From contig PYSS01000227.1 of NCBI GenBank assembly GCA_003049465.1, forward strand, positions 1 through 27,445: a stretch of 27,445 nucleotides of DNA, written 5' to 3'. Below are positions 18,547 through 27,445 of this stretch, piece after piece. The first letter of the stretch is position 1. The number at the start of each line of letters is the position of its first letter. Source of the stretch: Magnaporthiopsis rhizophila. Lineage: Eukaryota; Ascomycota; Sordariomycetes; Magnaporthales; Magnaporthaceae. The translations under genes and the position numbers were made by a program. The notes below the pieces were generated by a model. The model saw only the letters and a list, made by a program, of their open reading frames with translations, searched no databases and was not told the DNA's origin.

Positions 18547-18753
18547 CTATGATCTGACCCGACCCTGCATGAGCATGAAATACTCAATTTGGGAGAATAT
18601 GAGGTCGACCGCAACATCTAGGACGGGGCGTCGGCCCTTAGGCGGTAGACAATTTACAACAGGATTCTTGTCCGGATTTTCTGCTGTTTTGACATTATCA
18701 GACTTCGGCTGACTGCCCTGCGGCATTTCGGAGGCGGGCGCTTTGTGTGTCAT
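18547..18753 (-). CDS. Possible small hypothetical protein
   Basis: A 68-residue frame starts MTHKAPASEMPQG and ends FMLMQGRVRS. Just upstream of its ATG the minus strand reads TTTCCCGTTTCTCCAG, which looks like an intron acceptor, so it could be the last exon of a longer gene. Its first half is hydrophilic and its last third contains a moderately hydrophobic stretch (VLDVAVDLIFSQIEYFML). I do not recognise it and found no upstream exon; it may be chance. Confidence 0.2.
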   Translation of the reverse strand: MTHKAPASEMPQGSQPKSDNVKTAENPDKNPVVNCLPPKGRRPVLDVAVDLIFSQIEYFMLMQGRVRS

Positions 18754-19231
18754 CTGGAGAAACGGGAAACGCAGTCTGATGTTTGTGGCAGGGTGAATTG
18801 TCCGTGGTTGGCACCTGGAGAGGACTCTCAGGGACCGCCGGCATCTGCAACGTTCAGACGGACGCCGGCGACCCTGAATCAGGGAGGCTCGGGACTCTGT
18901 GTGTGCGCACATGGCCGGATGTCTGTGCCGCAATTACTTGGGCTATCTACGAGCCAGGTCTGATAATGGGGGCTGGCTCACGGCTGATCGGAGTCAGGGG
19001 CTGCATCGCGACACGTATTGTTGGGATAGAGTCGAACTGGAACCCGAAGCTCTGATGTTTCTTTTAAACGAATGAATGTCCCCCCGAACTGGCCTCGAAG
19101 CCCAGACAGTTCCTTTAAACGAATGAATGATCCCCCAGGCCCTGAACTCCCGTTGGCTGCATCTTGCGATATGCCCACGGCTCCGCATGCATTTCGATGT
19201 CCAAATTCACATCTCGTGCAGTAGATATCCC
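18754..19231. other. Downstream region of the AA7 oxidase gene
   Basis: No gene is recognised apart from the tandem duplication described separately. The part nearest 19231 should be the 3' untranslated end of the AA7 oxidase. Confidence 0.5.
19034..19136. repeat. Two tandem copies of a 51-52 bp unit
   Basis: Copies at 19034-19085 and 19086-19136 both run from GAACTGG through TTTAAACGAATGAATG (identical 16 bases at 19063-19078 and 19114-19129) to a run of C. The remaining positions differ at scattered sites, so the duplication is not recent. It lies about 100 bases beyond the AA7 oxidase stop codon, so it may be part of the 3' untranslated region. Confidence 0.85.
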
Positions 19232-20875
19232 TCATGCGACCGGCTGCACCGACTGCGGGTAGTAAAACAGCTCCGTTGGATCATACTTGGCCTTGAGCTG
19301 CTGCAGCCTGGGCAGGTTCTTTCCGTAGTACAGCTCCTGTGCCGCTGTCCTGTTGAGGGCGGTGTCGGCGTAGTTGATGTACATGCCGTAGTCGGACTTG
19401 GGCATCGAGTTCGTGACGGAGCTGATCCAATCGTCCAGGAACTTGTTGTAGGGCTTGCCGCCGGAGCCGGCGACCCTGTCCTGGAACTGCATCAGGAACA
19501 GCTTGTCGCGGTGCGCGTAGGCGGTGGCGTCGGGGGCCACGCGGCCAACCGCCGAGTTCTGGCCGCCGTGGATGTCGAGCTGGAAATACCAGCTAAAGGG
19601 GCCCTGCCTGTTTGCTGTGTTCTGCCAGTAGCGCACAAAGTTGGAGAGCGGCTGGCCCGTGAGGTCCTTGAGCTCCAAGCTCTTGGCGTAGAAGCTCGCG
19701 TGCTAGAGGGATGGGAAAGAAGTCTGGTGTTAGTTGTTGGACCGCGACTAAAGTTGCCCACTCACTGTCCGCGGTGGGGGACTCACGATGTTGTACGGGA
19801 TCGTCTGCGCCATCGGATCTCCGTAGGTGTAAGCCAGCAGAGAATCCATCCAGCCGGTGGTCTTTGATGTGATGGTGCCGTTGATGGCCCTCATGAGCGG
19901 GGTGATGACGGGGTTGAGCTCGTCAATGGTGCCGTAAAACGCACCCTCCATCGTGAACTGGTTGGGCTGGCTGAACAGGCGCATGTTGAGGTTGCTGGGC
20001 GTCTTGTTGACGGCGAAGTCGCGCATGGCCTGAATGCCGGCCACCACGTTCTGCTCAGTGTTCCAGCTCGGCAGCGCGACCTGGAACGTGGTCACGGTCG
20101 AGGGGGCCGGGAAGGTGTCAAACTCGAGGCTGGCCACGATGCCGAAGTTGGAGCCCGCCCCGCGGAGACCCCAGAACAGGTCTGCGTTTTCCGTCGCCGA
20201 GGCGTGCACCACCGTCCCGTTTGCGAGCACGACGGTGGCCCCGACCATCCAGTCCATCGCCAATCCCCTGGTGTGTGAGGAAAAGCCGAACCCGCCGTGG
20301 ACGGCATGTCCAACAATTCCAACTCTATACCGCGTTTTCCGTCAGCCATGGCCAGAAACCAATCCTTTTTGACAACCGGTTAAAACTCACCCAGGACATG
20401 TTCCATGACTAATAGCGCGCGCTCCCTGCCTAAACAGCTCGGTTGCTACTTTTCCCAGCCTGGCACCCGCCTGCACGATGGCCTTATTGGTAGTAGTGTT
20501 TAGAGTAACGTTGCTCATGCGATCCAGCTGGACGACCAGATGCCCATTTTCACCACCAAGCCCAGCCGAAGAGTATCCGTGGCCGCCGCCCTTGGCCGTC
20601 ACCTTGAGCTTCAGACGGGAGCCGCAAGAGACGGCGCTCTGGATCTGCTCGATGGTCGTCGGGATGGCGATGGCGGCGGGCACGAAGGGCACGCGCAAGT
20701 TGTAGGCTGATGAGTCTATCTTCCAGACGGAAGAGGACTTGGCGATGAAGGGGACCTTGGCACTCTGGAGGCAGCTTTCCAGCTGCGTCGGTGCCTGTCG
20801 CGGCACGTTTGCGGCCTGGGCAACGCCGAGAGAGGCGGCCGCCAGGGAAACGATCAGGTTGGTAGCGAGCGCCAT
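19232..20875 (-). CDS. Secreted AA7 gluco-oligosaccharide-oxidase-like flavoprotein
   Basis: Family AA7 enzymes (gluco- and chito-oligosaccharide oxidases, berberine-bridge fold) oxidise the reducing end of sugars to lactones and give off hydrogen peroxide outside the cell. Exons in transcript order: 20875-20391, 20324-19787 and 19702-19232; introns are 66 and 84 bases with GTGAGT donors. The product is 497 residues, close to characterised oxidases. Residues 1 to about 21 form a signal peptide ending GVAQA-AN. The bicovalent FAD anchors are present: His99 in GGGHGYSS and Cys160 in GTCPG. Also seen are the flavin-binding HGGFGFSSH, ATENADLFWGLRGAGSNFGIV, and the C-terminal BBE region (MYINYAD, YYGKNLPRLQQLKAKYDP). 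Several N-glycosylation sequons occur. Similarity is strongest to gluco-oligosaccharide oxidase, but the substrate is not proven. Confidence 0.93.
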
Positions 20876-21030
20876 CGTGGTTGCCGTTGCAAGCTCTCCC
20901 GATGAAGAGCAGGGCCGGGTGGGCAAGTGGGTGATGATAAAGGAAGGTAAAGAGTGAAAAGGCCGGTGGGGAGGCTGAGGGGCGCCGGAGTCCACGGAAG
21001 CCGGTGAGGCGGTTTGTTTGACTGGTGCCA

Positions 21031-21040
21031 ACAAAATATA
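21031..21040 (-). promoter_or_regulatory. TATA-like box of the AA7 oxidase gene
   Basis: Read on the minus strand, CTATATTTTGT lies about 155-165 bases upstream of the AA7 oxidase start codon. Between them the minus strand is C- and T-rich, as expected of a fungal leader. The assignment rests on sequence and position only. Confidence 0.4.
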
Positions 21041-22740
21041 GTCACAGTCACGATCGAGACCTTCTGGATTCCCCCTTTAGTCGCGGTCAAGCCGCCTTCC
21101 TACCGTGGTAGGTGGGCGCCCGACTGAATCGAAGGACGGCCTGGCATTGGATGGCTCAATCATGCTCCATGCTAACCTTGCGATTGTGGGCCGACAGAGA
21201 GGCCCCCTGAGAGGGTAAAAAGAAAAAGGGCGCGCCGCCGCCACTTCTTTTGCTGCGCATTCGACTCCTGAATTCCCGCCAATCTGGGCATCTGTCGGAG
21301 CATGAACCAGCTCGGTCTAGCTGGACGAGGGGCTGCCGCCGCAGAGGTCGGGCCGGCGAAGCAACGTCTGGTCTGACTGGTTCCGAGGGCCCGATATGGA
21401 AATGCGCCTGAGTGTCGGGGCTTGGCGCCGAAGGGTGTGGTGGAGCTGACAGCAATATATAGCGGTCCGAATCGCCGCGCCGCTCTGGGACTGTCTGGGC
21501 GGAGCACAGAGTTAACCTCAGCTGCCCCCGCGGCGGCTGCTTTTTTGCATTTTTGGCATGCCATCAGGCTGACCACGGTTCTGGGTTTAGGTTTGTTTCG
21601 CTGACACCACAATGCCAGCCAAACACATGGATGCGGATCCTAAGGTTCACCAACAAGAATTCTGGAAGACTTCTTGGAGCTGATGGATGACTGGAATTCC
21701 GGAATGAGTTTTTCCGACGTACCAAATGGAAGCAATAAAAGCCACATGACGCAAATAAACTGCCATAGCGTGCATGCTCCCCACTCAACTGGCAATTTCT
21801 CAAATCTGAGTCCATAACCACATTTGTAAAGTCGTATGCATTTTCCATTGACTGTACAGAGTGATTCCAGGCGGTCATGTGACGGCAGTGTGCTGTGACA
21901 GGACCCGGGAAAGTATTCGCACGAGGCACATCACTCAATTTGCGGCATTCTGATTGGCAAGTTCGATGGCACGGTGGCATGAACAAGCTCGGCAACTTTA
22001 GCGTTTCGGATGTTTGAGGAATGAATGGTCAGTTCAAATGAGATGCTAATTATCATTATCACGTCTTTGAGGTGGGAGCTTATAAACCCTTTCAGTTCCG
22101 TGAGCTTTGTTCTTCCCGCTTCCCATCTGAACGCAGTTCTCCCTACAAAACCAGGGGGTGAGTTTAGGTGGAAATAGCATTTGTGGTCTTGGAAGGGTGT
22201 AGTCAGAAGAAGCTTTACGTCCGAGTTTAAATTCCGAGGCCTCTCCATGTTCATAGAAAGGTTGTCAAAGCCATTCCTGATCTTGTTTACAAGCCTGTGA
22301 GTAATTCTTGTTCTGGTTCAATAACATACGATACCCAGCATCAGGACACACAAGCTTCGTTTTCCTAAAAATTGCTGGTTGTGCGTACGTGGAATTTACG
22401 GGACAACGCTTAACTGACGATGCAACGTTGACACAGCCTTGAGGGCACCGGCGTGGGAATATGATACCTACCATCTCCTTGATAAAGAAACGTTTGCGTC
22501 GTGCCTATGGAATATGTCTTTCGTTTGTGCGAAGACTGAACGTATAACAGAACCTAAGTGTATATCCTTATGCTCTTCAAATAAATGTTTGCGTTCTTTG
22601 TAGAATTAATTATAACTACCCAAGGCAGCAACAAACCCAAGAAAATGCCAAACCAAAAAACCAAGGCAGCAGAGCACCCTGCAGCGTAACATCCCAAAAG
22701 ATACCAGCGCCAAGGCCACCACACTCGTATCCTTGTTCAT
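21041..22740. other. Upstream region of the AA7 oxidase, AT-richer
   Basis: No recognisable gene. From about 21600 to 22680 the sequence is visibly richer in A and T than the coding regions, and open frames are short. It may be regulatory DNA of the AA7 gene or decayed repeat sequence. I saw no clear mobile-element ends or coding remnants. Confidence 0.5.
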
Positions 22741-23433
22741 GTATTCATGTCAGTAGCATCGCGAGGCTCGCCACCGATAGTGACTGCGTACCCGGCTGTT
22801 GACTGCTAGCACGCGCGTCCTCCCATCCCCCAAGCATCCGGGTGATTGCCGAAACCTCGCGGTTACGAGGGCCGCCAAGCGGGGCAAAACAAGAAACGCA
22901 AGATTGCATGGACGCCCATGGGGAGGCATTCAAACATCCTACATTGGGAGGCGAAACTTGGCGAAGGTGGCGGTAGATTAACGAGCAAAAAAGAAAGAAA
23001 ATGAGGGAAAAGAACAAGAAAAAACAATCAAAGAAAACGCTCGGAGACTTGATGCCTCACCAAACCCCGAAGGTGGGCTGCCAAAGGAACAGGTGTATGC
23101 GTGTGTGGTGGTAACCCGTAACCCGGTGACTGGCCTTGTGACCGCAGGGTGTCCTTGGGCAAGCGCACGGGGAGGAGGAGAAGAGAAGAGGAACGAACGT
23201 TACGTGACTCATAGAACCCTCACGGGGAGGGTGTTTGTAGCAAGGATGGCTCGACCGACGGGGAGGGGTGAGGCTATCGGAAAAGACGGTGCGGTACGAT
23301 ACGGTATCGTTGGCGAGACCGTCGACGACGATGGAAACGAAACGTTTGATGAAGAGGGATCGGGGGGCTCGGGCTCGGTGATCGGCAGTCACCTCTTGAC
23401 CGTGGCGTCTAGGCCCAAGCCGAGGGGTATAGG

Positions 23434-23436
<3 letters not shown>

Positions 23437-23466
<30 letters not shown>
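23437..23466. repeat. T30 homopolymer
   Basis: Thirty consecutive T within a gene-free region. It could be the A-tail of a minus-oriented retroposon, but no element body was recognised next to it. Confidence 0.9.
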
Positions 23467-23470
<4 letters not shown>

Positions 23471-23608
23471 CCGTCGGGTAATGACGCTCAACCACAACAG
23501 GCTTGGGCTTGAAAGGCTCCCTCAGCCCATCCCTGGGCAAAAAGGAGTCACGATCGTTGTATCACCCGCTGGATCTAGGCGGGCGACCAGGAGAGAAATA
23601 CCTATGTG

Positions 23609-23633
23609 CAGGCAGGTAGGTAGGCAGGTAGGC
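23609..23633. repeat. GGCA/GGTA tetranucleotide repeat
   Basis: Alternating GGCA and GGTA units (CAGGCAGGTAGGTAGGCAGG and continuing), an imperfect microsatellite. Confidence 0.8.
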
Positions 23634-24318
23634 CACAGCGGCGCTTAGAGCTTTCAACGAGAGCCAATCACGCGCTGTTGACAAAGGTCGTGGCGGAAAA
23701 CATACCTCGCCCTAGCCCTAGGTAGCGCTCCTATCTATCCCTTCGCGTCGTCCGTCCCCGGTCGAGGTTGCTTGTGGTGGTGGTGGAAGTGCCATGGAGT
23801 TGTGGGGCTGGGCCGCTGGGGCGGCCGCAGAGTTACGAACAGACAAGCAAGCCATCCTTGCTTTCTCCTAACATACATACATGAGTTCCCCTCTGCATGT
23901 CTTTGCTCCGAATTTCAGTGGATTTTGGCGGATGTGGGCTCTGCGCATGCGGTTGCATCTGGTGGGGTTTTCTGGCAGAAGAGGGTGCAGCAGGCGCAGA
24001 GTCGCATTCGTCTTATCCATGATCAACGGGCGGAGGGTTTTTTTTGTGGCGTCTGGGGGAGGGGTGTGGTGTGGGTGGGATGGTAAGCCTTGGCCGAGCC
24101 CTTTCGTGTCTAGCCAAGAGCATGGGGGAGCAGGTATGTATGGGTATGTCATGGTAGGTTGAGAGCCTGGTGTGTTTTGACCCACAGACAAAACAAAAAA
24201 AGGGCTTGCTGCACCATCATAGCTACTCAACTACCAAGCCTGGGCCGAATCTGAAAAGGTTGCCAAAAGACCGGCTTTGGGGACGGCACGAAACATGGTT
24301 GAAGGAGGCGCGCCGCGT

Positions 24319-24351
24319 ACGCACGCACCCACGCACGCACCCACGCACGCA
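24319..24351. repeat. 12-bp tandem repeat ACGCACGCACCC
   Basis: Two full copies and three quarters of a third follow one another directly, without mismatches. Confidence 0.9.
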
Positions 24352-25744
24352 TTTTCGTGTAGATGAAGACGGGCGAAGGCAATGATGGAGGGGGAAGGGT
24401 GTTTTTGCCTCCGACTGCCTAGGTGCCTACCACCACCACCCCTCTCAGAATTCTAGGCAGCTGTCTTGCTGTGGCTGTGTATGGGGCAACCTTGGCGGGG
24501 TGAAGGAGGGCACACCCGGTCGTCATCCCATAGGTATCCCATCCAATCCCATCCTGTTTTGAGGGAACTCGCGAGTACGGTTGGTCGGTCCTTCCCGCCC
24601 GCTTTTGCCTCTGGACACGGTGTTCTAATCAGGGCCGTCCAGCAAGTCTGGCCTGGTCGTTTACCGTGAAGGTTGTCGGGTGTTTAGGATGCCTAGTACC
24701 ACCGTCGCAAGGCATTCTCCCGACTGGACATGTACCCCACGAGCCCATCTGGGGGAGCGCACCAATGACGATCAAGGCAGATATCGGGCCTGGGGGGAGT
24801 AGTTCGAGATCGTCACGTCGCGATTCTGCAGCGTGACGAACTTATCACCCCGCAGCCGCTACCGCGATGGGCGGGCGGCAACGCAGTGGCCTGGTGTTTT
24901 ATCATAACCGACCAACGAACTGAGGGGCAATGTCTAGCGGGAGTGGGAAGGCGGGAAAAAAGAACGAGAAATAAGTGGACCACCTAGAAAGCGGTAGGTA
25001 GGTGAGGTAGGGAAGAAGTAAACAGTAGAAGACGCGAAGAGAAAAAAAAAGGGCCGGTATAAAGGCTGACGCAGATGACATGCGTATTGGGTGCAGCTGG
25101 GCACGTCCCGTGTGCATCGTTCATGCAGTAGCGTGCCTACTAGCTCCACGACCGGTGCACATCAACAAACTCTGCCGCTCCATTTTCTCGGCTGGGGCTT
25201 TTGTTGCAGTCGCCTCAACACCCCCAACCCACGAGTTGCATATTCTTCATGCGGCCGGGTATGTACGAAAGGTGACTAGTCGGAAACAGCAGATCCTCTC
25301 GGGGTGGAGGGTGGCTGGATGTAGGAGACAGAGAGCGAGAGGAGAAGTGTGGTGGGAACCGGAAAATGAGACAGACAGTTATGCACGATTGGACCCGCGC
25401 AGAAGCGCGGGAAGAACGCCCGCCAAAATAAAAATAAAAAAAAACAAGCAAAGATAAACAAGGAAACTGCTTGACACCACGACTATCAGGACCAATGACG
25501 AGGTCAAGATCGCCCCGTGGATTGGTACCAAGTGCCGAAAAGGAATAAGCACATCGAGCCAAGAAGAAGGTGGTGAAGGAAAAACAATGTCATGGCATGG
25601 CGGTTAGTTGGGCCAGGATGTGGGCAGGCGGGTGGACGCATTTACGGTGTCCATACATGGGCCAAAGTGTTCCGACAGTCTGCCTGACAAGAAGTGGAGG
25701 GATACGACGGGTATGGGCTTATCCATGGCTGCCAGTCAGACAGA

Positions 25745-25771
25745 CAGTCAGTCAGTCAGTCAGTCAGTCAG
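25745..25771. repeat. CAGT microsatellite
   Basis: Six full CAGT units and most of a seventh, flanked by related CAGA units. Confidence 0.9.
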
Positions 25772-26453
25772 ACAGGCAGATAGGCAAAGATGACGGTCGT
25801 TCATTGCAACGCTGGGTCATTTCTTTCGCTTCTCTGTCCTCATCGAAAGGGAATGCAAATCGCCAGAACGAGGGGGAGGGGCTCGGCCAGGACAGACGAG
25901 ATTTGTCGCCGGCTTGGTGGGTGGCGCTCTTGTCGCCTTGGTAGGCCATGCTGCCATGATCGGAGACCTCGGCATGCGCCTGAAGGACGCCCCGACTTTT
26001 GCCTGGGTCTGCCCCGGTGGTGGTGTGGTGGGTTGTCGACTTTTGTCTAGTGCCCGAGAGGGGGTGCAGTGCATCCCGCGGGGTGGTGCCGGCCTGCACG
26101 TCTGATTGGCCTACGCCACAAGCAGCTGACCATTGCCAGACAAGGGTGGGAGGGGAACTGCAGCCATCTGCATGTCACCCCCACCAACGGGCTGCCATCC
26201 GGTGCAGCTGATAGACCTGCCTTCGTGATGGCTCCCTTATCGATCTGCCCATGGGGCCCCTGTCTTTCTCGTGTTGCCGCCCGCATCAGACCGGATGCTG
26301 CAGCCTTCGCTTGCTTGGCCGCGCACTGGGCCGTTGCGAGGGCGGGAAAAGTGAAATGTGTGGAATCTGATATGATATTTTTGATTATTTTGTGAGGCAA
26401 GTGTCGGAGCGGCGCCTGTCTCTCTGTGTCTGTGTATGTGGGCGTGTCTGTGC

Positions 26454-26464
26454 GTGTGTGTGTA

Positions 26465-26496
<32 letters not shown>

Positions 26497-26501
26497 GGTG
26501 G
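26454..26501. repeat. TG dinucleotide and GGGT microsatellite
   Basis: A TG repeat, interrupted by TATG, passes into GGGT units. The flanking 26415-26453 is also TG/TC-rich. Such alternating purine-pyrimidine DNA can adopt the Z form, and the adjoining GGGT units have four G-triplets in a row, which could form a G-quadruplex. Confidence 0.9.
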
Positions 26502-27404
26502 ATATCAGTCACCTCTTTGCCGTCCATTTTCGCAAACCTGCCCGCCTTTGCGGCGTTGGGGCAACCAAGGGAACAGGGTTTGAGCTTGTCGGTAAAAAAC
26601 AAATGACGAGGTAATGATGATGATTATGGCTATGGATAGCAAAACAACCCAGACCGTCTATGTGCATGCTATGGCGGCCGCGACTTCGCTCCAGTGGTAT
26701 CAGGACCAGACATGCCGGTAATAAGCAGTGCAACCAGGACAAAACCGCCAAGGAGATGATGAGAACAGGAAAAATGGACGAGATAAATGGGTAAAAGGGA
26801 AAAAGAAAAAGAAAGGAAAGGAAAGAAATGGCTACTTTCCCAACGCCATGTGCACCACCCACCCATCGACCCCTCCAAGAAGACGCCGACTGGTAGGTTC
26901 CTCGTGAGTCGAGGCCCACTCAAATGACGAGCTCACGGGAGCTCGACATCTGGTTCGAAACAACCCCCCAATTCCCGCCCGAAACGAAAAGATTTCCTGC
27001 GCTCCCCTTCCCTCTCTCGCATGCGCCCGTCCGTCTATGATTTGCCGTTTCCTCCATGTTGTTTGCCCAGAGCAAGATCTCCACCCATCCGGCCATTCCA
27101 CCAGCCCCTCTGGGACGGAGGATTAGCCGCCATCCGGCCTTTGGAAGGGTGGGGATACAAAAAAAGAGGGGAACCGGGGGGAGAAAAGAAATAAAGATAG
27201 GAGAAAATACAGAGAGATGGTGTAGATGAGGAAGGAAATGCGAAAGAAAACCAAGAAAGCAAATGATATCTGGCGTCATAATCGCCGGACGGGGTATCTT
27301 CCATCGGCACAAAAATCCTTGCTCAAAAGTCAGCTTGCTCAAAAGTCAGTCGGTGCACGCGCTTGCTAGCAACCGGCCAGAGACCCGTATCCCTAGAAGT
27401 CAAC

Positions 27405-27405
27405 G

Positions 27406-27445
<40 letters not shown>
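27405..27445. repeat. Poly(A) run at the window end
   Basis: The window ends in about 40 consecutive A, the mirror of the T run at the start. It most likely marks a contig end. Confidence 0.9.

Larger units (their letters stand above)
22741..27404. other. 4.7 kb gene-free region with microsatellites and purine tracts
   Basis: Both strands contain many overlapping short open frames but none shows a protein motif. Purine-rich stretches on the plus strand recur (22980-23040, 24930-25060, 26750-26830, 27160-27260), so pyrimidine-rich leaders on the minus strand are possible. Repeats are listed separately. It may be the long regulatory region of a gene beyond the window or a long untranslated region. 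Confidence 0.5.

Noticed and set aside
23093..23512. 139-codon plus-strand frame ending in poly-Phe
   Set aside because: It runs through the T30 tract and ends in homopolymer-coded residues; no domain is visible.
25745..25771. CRISPR-like short repeats
   Set aside because: The units are four bases long without spacers, so this is a microsatellite; no array with regular spacers was found in the window.
1..27445. A biosynthetic gene cluster joining the UstYa-like relic, the BAHD-like enzyme and the AA7 oxidase
   Set aside because: Housekeeping genes (ERG3, eL28, thiolase) lie between them, the UstYa-like gene is broken, and there is no core synthase or cluster regulator.

Overview
The window is nuclear DNA of a filamentous ascomycete, most likely a Sordariomycete. 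Genes sit on both strands with no operons. They carry short introns with GTGAGT/GTAAGT-type donors and CTAAC/CTGAC-type branch sequences, coding DNA is GC-rich, and intergenic DNA is full of homopolymers and microsatellites. Several gene products (UPF0357/DUF2015, eL28, an AA7 oxidase, a BAHD-like transferase, a UstYa-like relic) have a filamentous-fungal character. The organism is inferred from these features only. The window starts in T38 and ends in a long A run, so it may be a whole contig broken at homopolymers.

Left part (1-9.6 kb): a broken UstYa/DUF3328-like gene (1162-1705), then ERG3, the sterol C-5 desaturase (+, 2 exons, 3507-4650). A small UPF0357/DUF2015 membrane protein (-, 5613-6005) is divergent from the five-exon ribosomal protein eL28 gene (+, 6874-7769). 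A gene-poor stretch follows, with what looks like a promoter and start codon that runs into an uninterrupted A50 tract.

Middle part (9.6-16.1 kb): a peroxisomal 3-ketoacyl-CoA thiolase with a PTS2 signal (-, 3 exons, 9646-11045) and a 13-bp repeat array in its leader. Next is an RNase H-domain gene (-, 11616-12702) with a candidate solo LTR directly upstream in the same orientation. Then comes about 2.9 kb without a recognisable gene, which includes a tRNA-like element with A and B boxes that may be a SINE relic.

Right part (16.1-27.4 kb): a BAHD-like acyltransferase (-, 16105-18069) whose short last exon was recovered by splicing, and a secreted AA7 gluco-oligosaccharide-oxidase-like flavoprotein (-, 3 exons, 19232-20875). 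About 6.5 kb without convincing genes follows, rich in microsatellites and one-sided purine tracts.

The genes do not form one pathway. ERG3 serves ergosterol synthesis, the thiolase peroxisomal beta-oxidation, eL28 translation, and the AA7 enzyme extracellular sugar oxidation. The most interesting points are (i) an in-frame ATG inside thiolase intron 1 that would replace the peroxisomal signal, (ii) an LTR placed as a possible promoter of the RNase H gene, (iii) the RNase H reading-frame puzzle, (iv) the UstYa-like pseudogene, and (v) the tRNA-derived element. I did not find a clear undescribed multi-gene system.
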